Notes under the pieces: model-generated
What the model saw: the letters and a program-made list of their open reading frames with translations, nothing else
Told to the model about the DNA's origin: nothing
Database searches by the model: none
Shown here: positions 1-4,295 of the stretch, piece after piece
How positions within the stretch are numbered: position 1 is the first letter of the stretch
Layout of the letters: the number at the start of each line of letters is the position of its first letter
Origin: Ruminococcaceae bacterium UBA2806
GTDB lineage: Bacteria > Bacillota > Clostridia > Oscillospirales > Acutalibacteraceae
DNA length: 5,872 bases
Assembly: GCA_002351795.1 (NCBI GenBank)
Contig: DEHG01000105.1
Location: 520 to 6,391, forward strand
Direction: 5' to 3'
Position numbers and translations under genes: made by a program

Positions 1-31
1 CGTTCCCCTCTGGACTTCCCTACTGGCAGAG

Positions 32-81
32 AAAAATAAAAACACATGAGAGTGAGCATAAATATGCTGTCCCTCATGTGT
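32..81 (-). terminator. Rho-independent terminator of the T7SS operon
   Basis: Bases 42-50 (ACACATGAG) are perfectly complementary to 73-81 (CTCATGTGT), a 9-bp outer stem. Inside it, 55-59 pairs with 64-68 (AGCAT/ATGCT), with a small internal loop between. Read on the minus strand, the hairpin is followed at once by TTTTATTTTT (41 down to 32). Read on the plus strand it is followed by TAATTATACC, so it works in the minus direction only. It lies about 50 bases past the phosphatase stop codon and there is no further minus-strand gene between them. This makes the phosphatase the last gene of the transcript. Confidence 0.85.
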
Positions 82-131
82 AATTATACCATAACGATTA
101 TTGCGGCTACCATTCCACACACAATAATCTT

Positions 132-935
132 TCACGAAACAAAACACACTATTGCCGTAATATTATCCTTACCGCCGTTGTTTTTTGCTTCTTTGATTAA
201 TCTTTGTACTGCTATTTCCGGAGTTGAAGATCTGTTAACAATTTCAGTTATCAAATTTTCATCAACCATATCTGTCACACCATCACTGCATATAAGGAAT
301 CTGTCCCCTTCTTCATATCTGTAGCTTTTTATAAACGGTTCCAGACAAAGCTCATCGGGATCAATCCCTAAATATTGAGTAAGATGAGGTTTTCTGCCTG
401 TTATCCCCTGTTCTTTCATAAGGACCTCATCGGTATGATCAGAAGATAATTGATTTATTCTTCCATTTCTGAATCCGTAAACCCGGCTATCTCCGATATT
501 GCATACCCAGAAACGATTGCTGTAGAAAAACAGTGATGCAATTGTAGAACCCATCATATAAGCTCCGAGATTGATCCCTCTGTCATATACTCTTCGGTTC
601 ATTTCATTACACATATCAGTCAGAGAAGGTGTAATATCAAACGGAATGATCTTCCCTGACTCCATATAATCATACGCCTGGCAAGCTGCTTCAAAAGAGG
701 CTACTTCTCCGTAATCTCCTCCGCCCATACCGTCAAATACTGCAAGGAGTGTGTATCCATCAATATTTTTCTCAAGCGTAAGACAACGCCGGGTACCATT
801 GCTTTCAGCTTCAAGGTACGTGCCGTCAAAATAGAAATTATCCTCATTTTCGGGCCGTCTGAGTCCTTTGTCCGAACCGCATGCTGCAGTCAGAGTTACT
901 CCATTGATCTTATTATTCAGAAAATCCAGTATCAT
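132..935 (-). CDS. PP2C-family Ser/Thr protein phosphatase
   Basis: This 267-residue protein is a complete single-domain PP2C (PPM) phosphatase, a metal-dependent enzyme (Mn2+/Mg2+) that removes phosphate from Ser/Thr in proteins. Visible motifs, in order: RRPENEDN (residues 26-33), DGMGG (68-72, metal-binding Asp), GDSR (148-151), SDG (217-219, metal-binding Asp) and GKDN (255-258, metal-binding Asp). All catalytic positions look intact. There is no signal peptide or membrane segment, so it should act in the cytosol. The ATG at 935 is supported by AAGGTG five bases upstream, which overlaps the stop codon of the DUF4176 gene and suggests coupled translation. It is the last gene before the terminator. 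Bacterial PP2C enzymes usually oppose a Hanks-type kinase; none is in this window. Its presence in a T7SS operon suggests it resets a phosphorylated secretion component (for example, a ligand of the FHA domains that EssC proteins usually carry), but that target is inferred. Confidence 0.95.
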   Translation of the reverse strand: MILDFLNNKINGVTLTAACGSDKGLRRPENEDNFYFDGTYLEAESNGTRRCLTLEKNIDGYTLLAVFDGMGGGDYGEVASFEAACQAYDYMESGKIIPFDITPSLTDMCNEMNRRVYDRGINLGAYMMGSTIASLFFYSNRFWVCNIGDSRVYGFRNGRINQLSSDHTDEVLMKEQGITGRKPHLTQYLGIDPDELCLEPFIKSYRYEEGDRFLICSDGVTDMVDENLITEIVNRSSTPEIAVQRLIKEAKNNGGKDNITAIVCFVS

Positions 936-940
936 ACTTT

Positions 941-946
941 CACCTT
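941..946 (-). promoter_or_regulatory. RBS of the phosphatase gene, overlapping the previous stop
   Basis: On the minus strand the sequence reads TAAGGTGAAAGTATG. The stop TAA of the DUF4176 gene shares its two A bases with the Shine-Dalgarno AAGGTG. Ribosomes finishing the first gene are therefore placed directly at the start of the next. Confidence 0.75.
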
Positions 947-1232
947 AAGTTTTTTCTTTTGCTAAATGGCGGGCAGAAGCAAGAGCGAGCAACTCTTCCC
1001 ATGGCTTGAAATCCTCGCTTCTGTAACCTTCAAAAATAACCTTTGCAATATCGGTCATCTGAAAACCGATCTGAACTGCAACATTGATATTTCCCTCAGG
1101 ATAAGGAACACCTACATAATCAACAACTTCATCTTTAGTAAAGTTTGATTTCTGAAGATATCCGAAAATCATTACAGGTTTTGTTGCATTATTTAACATT
1201 ACTACAGAACCTATAGGTAAAATTGTGTTCAT
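945..1232 (-). CDS. DUF4176 family protein, T7SS-associated
   Basis: This is a 95-residue protein that I recognise as DUF4176 from its opening LPIGSVV (residues 5-11), the central DYVGVPYPEG (38-47) and VIFEGY (65-70). The family is small, soluble and of unproven biochemical function; its members occur in Firmicutes T7SSb loci, commonly close to genes for WXG/LXG substrates. No signal peptide, membrane segment or catalytic motif is visible. The ATG at 1232 has a strong GGAGG eight bases upstream (1241-1245). The gene lies 18 bases after the 344-residue WXG-domain gene and 9 bases before the phosphatase gene, so it is co-transcribed with both. It may be an accessory or adaptor protein for the substrate just upstream. 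An immunity role is possible in principle but nothing in the sequence argues for it. Confidence 0.85.
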   Translation of the reverse strand: MNTILPIGSVVMLNNATKPVMIFGYLQKSNFTKDEVVDYVGVPYPEGNINVAVQIGFQMTDIAKVIFEGYRSEDFKPWEELLALASARHLAKEKT

Positions 1233-1250
1233 TTATTTGTCCTCCCATCA

Positions 1251-2285
1251 TTATTGTAAAAACGAACCAAATCCGAGATTCTTTATAAGATCCGGATTTG
1301 AAACGGAATCCTTTATAAAGCTTCCTATTTCTTTAAAGCCATCAAATATTCCGCGGGCAGCTCCGCCATGATCAGAATAATAATTCTTGTAGTAATCGCC
1401 TACTTCATTATCAGCTGATAACGTTCTCATTGCTTCTCCGTAAGCTGCACTGAATTTTTCTCCGGCAGTCACAGCACCCTGTTCTGCGTAGAAATCTTTT
1501 ATTACTGGTATATTATCAATGACCTTTGAAGCAGCATCTCCGCATGTTTTAGCAACAGAACCCGGACCCATGTTCCATGCAAATTCACTGAGCTGATAAC
1601 CCAATTCCTTGTAATCGGGATTATCACCATACATATTTTTGACTATGTCTACAGCTTTTTCTCCACTATCAAATACCCAGTTTTTAAAATAATTGCCTTG
1701 AAGATCAGATAGACCGAGTTTTCCGCCGGTATACTTATCCAATTTTTCGACCCAGCCGCCTCCGCTGCCAACGGACATTGCACTACCGAACAGGTCTTTC
1801 CCTTTTTCATAGATGGTCTTTACGATCTCATCCTTATCTCCGCCGGCAGCAGCTTTCAGAACCCTCTTTACACTTTCAGTGTCGTAGTTTCCACCCAGGA
1901 TATTTGACATTATTGAAGCATCCTTGCCTGTTGTTATATCCTTTACAAGTTTATCAATATCCTTGAAAGCGCCTTTTTCCGCCATATCCATAAGAGACTG
2001 TAAAGTGCCGTCCATATTTACGTTTCCTTCATCAGAAAGAATAAGAGCACTCATTTTTGCCGAATCAGCGCCATTTCCGAACATCTCTACTATTTTTGAG
2101 CAAACATTCTGGGCGCTTTGTATCTTTCCTGTAAAATTATGCGCAATAACAGCGCTCCATGAGGAGTTCATGAATTCAAGAATATTGCTGAACTTAGAAA
2201 AAACTTCCTCAAATGAGCTCTGAATATCTGCCATCTGACTTGACTGTGCAAGAAGCTGCTCAGGGGTGATCTTTATATCAGCCAT
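1251..2285 (-). CDS. large T7SS substrate with WXG100-like N-terminal domain
   Basis: The protein has 344 residues. Residues 1-85 resemble a WXG100/ESAT-6 helix-turn-helix: two polar amphipathic helices joined by SSWSA (41-45), so Trp43 is kept but the Gly of W-x-G is Ala. Its start, MADIKI, resembles MSDIKI of the 98-residue WXG100 protein nearby, suggesting a common origin. Residues 90-344 are mixed helical, with a glycine-rich turn (171-178, SVGSGGGW) and a Tyr-rich stretch (298-303). I recognise no toxin or enzyme domain there. I chose the ATG at 2285 because GGAGGTGG lies five bases upstream; the alternative ATG at 2318 adds 11 residues (MWLQALPEVEK) that merely translate this RBS region. 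The start overlaps the end of the previous gene by 8 bases. By architecture it is a candidate T7SS effector or surface/structural substrate; the function is not known. Confidence 0.8.
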   Translation of the reverse strand: MADIKITPEQLLAQSSQMADIQSSFEEVFSKFSNILEFMNSSWSAVIAHNFTGKIQSAQNVCSKIVEMFGNGADSAKMSALILSDEGNVNMDGTLQSLMDMAEKGAFKDIDKLVKDITTGKDASIMSNILGGNYDTESVKRVLKAAAGGDKDEIVKTIYEKGKDLFGSAMSVGSGGGWVEKLDKYTGGKLGLSDLQGNYFKNWVFDSGEKAVDIVKNMYGDNPDYKELGYQLSEFAWNMGPGSVAKTCGDAASKVIDNIPVIKDFYAEQGAVTAGEKFSAAYGEAMRTLSADNEVGDYYKNYYSDHGGAARGIFDGFKEIGSFIKDSVSNPDLIKNLGFGSFLQ

Positions 2286-2739
2286 CTTTTCCACCTCCGG
2301 TAAGGCCTGAAGCCACATTTCCGAAATCCGTTATATTTACTGAACCTGATACAGTATCAGGAGAAGCAGCGTAATAAAAATTATCACCAAAATCATGTAT
2401 ACCAGAAGAAGGTCTTGATACAGACATGATATCCCCTATTTTTTCATCAATAGAATTGGATCTATTAGCAGCCTGCTGTTCTCTTTCTACAAAGCGATCG
2501 GAAACCGTCTGAACGGCATTATAAAAGCTTTCGGCGTCCGCCTGGAGCTTTCCTATATACGCACGGTTATTTCTTGCATATTCGTTGATCTGATCTCTCC
2601 TTGAACACTGCCAGTCATTGTGTTCGGTAACCTGGTTTATCAGCGTCATAGCCTGAGTGATATTATCATTTGCCCTTTTAGCAGCCAACGCAGCCTGTTT
2701 CAGCAAATCTGTGTCAATATGTAAAACTGAACCTGCCAT
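2278..2739 (-). CDS. WXG-like T7SS protein with Gly/Ser-rich tail
   Basis: This 153-residue protein has an ESAT-6-like hairpin over residues 1-105: helix about 10-38, turn NDWQC (41-45) with Trp43, and helix about 47-100. The turn has Cys where WXG100 proteins have Gly. An F-x-x-x-E sequence (Phe83 to Glu87) sits near the end of the second helix, similar to the Y/F-x-x-x-D/E export signal of T7SS substrates. Residues about 108-153 look disordered, rich in Gly, Ser and Asp, and end GGGKDG. It exceeds the usual 95-100 residues of the family because of this tail. The ATG at 2739 follows AGGAGG by ten bases. Its end overlaps the 344-residue gene by 8 bases, so the two are probably translationally coupled, and it may be that protein's secretion partner or a co-substrate. 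The exact family is not identified. Confidence 0.75.
   Translation of the reverse strand: MAGSVLHIDTDLLKQAALAAKRANDNITQAMTLINQVTEHNDWQCSRRDQINEYARNNRAYIGKLQADAESFYNAVQTVSDRFVEREQQAANRSNSIDEKIGDIMSVSRPSSGIHDFGDNFYYAASPDTVSGSVNITDFGNVASGLTGGGKDG
2293..2298 (-). promoter_or_regulatory. RBS fixing the start of the 344-residue protein
   Basis: The minus strand reads GGAGGTGGAAAAGATG, a near-perfect Shine-Dalgarno at normal distance from the ATG at 2285. It lies inside the last codons of the upstream 153-residue gene (which encode its GGGKDG tail) and rules in favour of the shorter start over the upstream ATG at 2318. Confidence 0.8.
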
Positions 2740-2749
2740 AGCTTACTGT

Positions 2750-2755
2750 CCTCCT
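2750..2755 (-). promoter_or_regulatory. RBS of the 153-residue gene, overlapping the previous stop
   Basis: The minus strand reads TAGGAGG: the TAG stop of the 98-residue WXG100 gene shares AG with a consensus AGGAGG. The ATG follows ten bases later at 2739. The arrangement favours re-initiation by the same ribosomes. Confidence 0.75.
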
Positions 2756-3050
2756 AAAAAGAATTATTTATCAGAGCAGCACACTCTGAATCAAGTTGAC
2801 TGAATTCACCTATTATCAATTCAGCATACTGTGTAAATGAATTTAATACATCAACATAATTCTGTCCTTTGCAGATATAGGAATTCACGGAAGAGCTCCA
2901 TGCTTTTGACGCACTTCCTTCCCAGTCGGAAATCATCGTGTTATGCAGATTTGACGAAGCTTTCAGCAGATCCGCATAATGGGAAGCAGCACTTTTCATG
3001 GAACTGACAGCATCCGCAATACCCTGGAAGTTTATCTTGATATCAGACAT
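2754..3050 (-). CDS. WXG100 family T7SS protein (ESAT-6/EsxA-like)
   Basis: This 98-residue protein is the canonical WXG100 member of the locus. It has the standard length, no signal peptide, and two helices joined by the turn SDWEGSASKAW, with Trp43-Glu44-Gly45 and a second Trp at 51. Such proteins form four-helix-bundle dimers and are exported by the EssC motor, either alone or as partners of larger substrates. No classical Y-x-x-x-D/E is seen near the C-terminus, but F-x-x-x-D is present (Phe83, Asp87). The ATG at 3050 directly abuts the TAA of the preceding gene (TAAATG), and only a poor purine stretch (GGTGGGA, 3056-3062) precedes it, so translation probably depends on coupling. Which of the neighbouring WXG-like proteins it pairs with cannot be told from sequence alone. 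Confidence 0.92.
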   Translation of the reverse strand: MSDIKINFQGIADAVSSMKSAASHYADLLKASSNLHNTMISDWEGSASKAWSSSVNSYICKGQNYVDVLNSFTQYAELIIGEFSQLDSECAALINNSF

Positions 3051-3356
3051 TTAAATCCCACCATTCCTGTTTATCATCTGTGCAGCTCTTTCGTCTGCCT
3101 CTCTCTTTTCTTCGACAGCAGCGTTGATTGCGTGCTGGGCATTTTCTAAATTTGCATTCAACGCATTCAGCCGGGAAACAAGTATCTGTGCTTTCTGGTT
3201 GATAGCATTGCCTGTTGCACCTTCCATAGTGCCTGATGTTACAACCAGATTGTTCAATGCCGCAAGTGCTTCGTTAAGAGTAACCTTTGCCTGCTCTATA
3301 TTCCTTACATCTCTTTCCGCGGCCTCGTACGAAATAACAATTCCTGAACTACTCAA
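3051..3356 (-). CDS. WXG100-like small helical protein with MEG turn, TTG start
   Basis: This 101-residue protein is predicted to be almost all helix. It has the size and hairpin layout of the WXG100 family: helix about 9-38, turn SGTMEGATGN (41-50), helix about 51-93. The turn holds Met44-Glu45-Gly46, so the Trp is replaced while the Gly is kept. Residues 80-95 are densely charged (EEKREADER), coiled-coil-like. No Y/F-x-x-x-D/E signal is visible at the C-terminus. The start is TTG at 3356, directly after the TAA of the 213-residue gene (TAATTG), with AGGGGAG nine bases upstream; no ATG occurs before Met44, so TTG is the only reasonable start. Directly followed by the canonical WXG100 gene, it may be that protein's heterodimer partner in the manner of ESAT-6/CFP-10, which is an inference from adjacency. 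Confidence 0.8.
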   Translation of the reverse strand: MSSSGIVISYEAAERDVRNIEQAKVTLNEALAALNNLVVTSGTMEGATGNAINQKAQILVSRLNALNANLENAQHAINAAVEEKREADERAAQMINRNGGI

Positions 3357-3998
3357 TTAATTCATCTCCCCTGTAAATAGCTTTATTGTATTTTCGATTA
3401 CATCATCAGATGAAACGATATCCGGATTATTCTCATCTTTCATATCAAACAGCGTTCCATCTTTTTCATACAATACAATTCTTCCTGCTTTTCCTGAAAC
3501 AGAACCAAAGGTGACAACATAAACCTTATCGGCATTTTCAATTGTTACAGTTCTGTCTTTTGACGAAAAGTTCTCATTTTGCGGCAGATTCATCATACCC
3601 CGGAGCACCGTTTCAAGTTCATCTTTTTTAATGCTCCAGATGTCGATATCCTTTCCATGCATCATGGTAATTATCCCATCACTTTCTAAAAAATGAAACC
3701 GTATGTCAATAAGCTTCATTTCTCCGCTTGAACCGCATATTTCAAGACGACCCTCGTCTTTTCCGAAGAAAATGGGTCTGTAGTCATTGCCTTTTTCCAT
3801 GAGACTGGTCTCTCCCAAAAAATTTTCAAAGACAAGCCCCTTTTTTTGGAGAGACATCATATTTTTTTGTTCATGTGAATTATAGGCATGCTGTATATCG
3901 TCCATAGCGGCTACATAAGCATAGTCGATATAAGGACCGTTGATCAATCTGCCGAGAAAGAACAGTTCCTCTGCCGTTAAGCTTTTCAGTTTCTCCAT
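3357..3998 (-). CDS. T7SS-operon protein of unknown function, possibly EspG/DUF5081-like
   Basis: The protein has 213 residues, is soluble-looking, and has no signal peptide or membrane segment. I do not recognise it with certainty. The N-terminus (LKSLTAEELFFLGRLINGP, 4-22) is a helix, followed by a second helical part with LQKKGLV (50-56). From about 74 it alternates short strands (LEICGSSGEMKLIDIRFHFL, 85-104; IITMM, 109-113), then a helix (122-136), then strands about 149-185. This order recalls EspG-type chaperones of mycobacterial ESX systems and the DUF5081 proteins of Firmicutes T7SS loci; both links are impressions from the layout and need a profile search. I prefer the ATG at 3998, with AGAAGG six bases upstream. 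The ATG at 4028 (AGAGG about four bases upstream) would add MIYFFERRYC and cannot be excluded. Its position just ahead of the WXG-like genes suits a substrate-handling role. Confidence 0.8.
   Translation of the reverse strand: MEKLKSLTAEELFFLGRLINGPYIDYAYVAAMDDIQHAYNSHEQKNMMSLQKKGLVFENFLGETSLMEKGNDYRPIFFGKDEGRLEICGSSGEMKLIDIRFHFLESDGIITMMHGKDIDIWSIKKDELETVLRGMMNLPQNENFSSKDRTVTIENADKVYVVTFGSVSGKAGRIVLYEKDGTLFDMKDENNPDIVSSDDVIENTIKLFTGEMN
3366..3372 (-). promoter_or_regulatory. RBS supporting a TTG start
   Basis: AGGGGAG on the minus strand lies nine bases ahead of the TTG at 3356, inside the last codons of the 213-residue gene. An ATG also lies in this spacer (AGATGAATTAATTG), but it is in the frame of the upstream gene and stops after two codons. 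Confidence 0.65.
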
Positions 3999-4004
3999 AC
4001 AATA

Positions 4005-4010
4005 CCTTCT
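4005..4010 (-). promoter_or_regulatory. RBS favouring the inner start of the 213-residue protein
   Basis: AGAAGG on the minus strand lies six bases ahead of the ATG at 3998. A competing AGAGG lies just ahead of the ATG at 4028, so this only tips the choice of start. Confidence 0.5.
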
Positions 4011-4037
4011 TTCAAAAAAATATATCATTATACCTCT

Positions 4038-4295
4038 TTAGTTATTAAGGTAAATGTAATCTCCATTCCATATACCGGCACTTTGGGGAGTTTCATCATC
4101 TTTAAAATTTCTGCCCATTCTTTTAGATGACAGCACAACACCGGCTTCGGACAAGCTAAGTGAAGCTTTGTATGAATTGAGAGTCTCCACTATATCCTTT
4201 TTAAGCTGACCGATCGGAACATCTGAAGGGATCTCAATATCATATCCGCTGAAACGCTTTTTAGCATCGCATATGGTTACAATTATTTTTTTCAT
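4038..4295 (-). CDS. yukD: YukD/EsaB-like ubiquitin-fold T7SS protein
   Basis: This 85-residue protein has the beta-grasp pattern of YukD/EsaB. There is a first strand KKIIVTICD (2-10), a second strand with YDIEIP (18-23), the helix PIGQLKKDIVETLNSYK (27-43), and the ending SAGIWNGDYIYLNN (72-85), which is the typical 'aGV.dGD.l.l' finish of the family. It lacks a C-terminal Gly-Gly, so it is not a conjugated ubiquitin. YukD/EsaB is a small cytosolic factor of T7SSb; in known systems it is needed for, or modulates, secretion, and YukD-like domains also occur in actinobacterial EccD. The ATG at 4295 follows GGAGGG by six bases and overlaps the essC stop by one base (TAATG). A longer reading upstream to 4325 would add ten residues encoded across the RBS and is unlikely. 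Confidence 0.9.
   Translation of the reverse strand: MKKIIVTICDAKKRFSGYDIEIPSDVPIGQLKKDIVETLNSYKASLSLSEAGVVLSSKRMGRNFKDDETPQSAGIWNGDYIYLNN

Noticed and set aside
8..31. Short inverted repeat CTCTG/CAGAG left of the terminator
   Set aside because: Five base pairs with a 14-base loop are within chance expectation and no T-run or known site accompanies them.
46..324. Plus-strand open frame of 92 codons at the left end
   Set aside because: It runs through the terminator hairpin and antisense to the conserved 3' end of the phosphatase gene, has no convincing RBS, and its product resembles nothing known.
945..1232. DUF4176 protein as an immunity protein for the upstream candidate effector
   Set aside because: The family is widespread and fairly conserved, unlike typical variable immunity proteins, and the candidate effector shows no toxin domain.
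1778..2223. Plus-strand open frames inside the large WXG-domain gene
   Set aside because: They are antisense shadows of a gene with a strong RBS and a recognisable N-terminal domain; their products are low-complexity and without RBS support.
2286..2318. Upstream ATG for the 344-residue protein (MWLQALPEVEK extension)
   Set aside because: The extension is the RBS region of the inner start read as protein; the inner ATG has GGAGGTGG at ideal distance and gives a normal WXG-type N-terminus.
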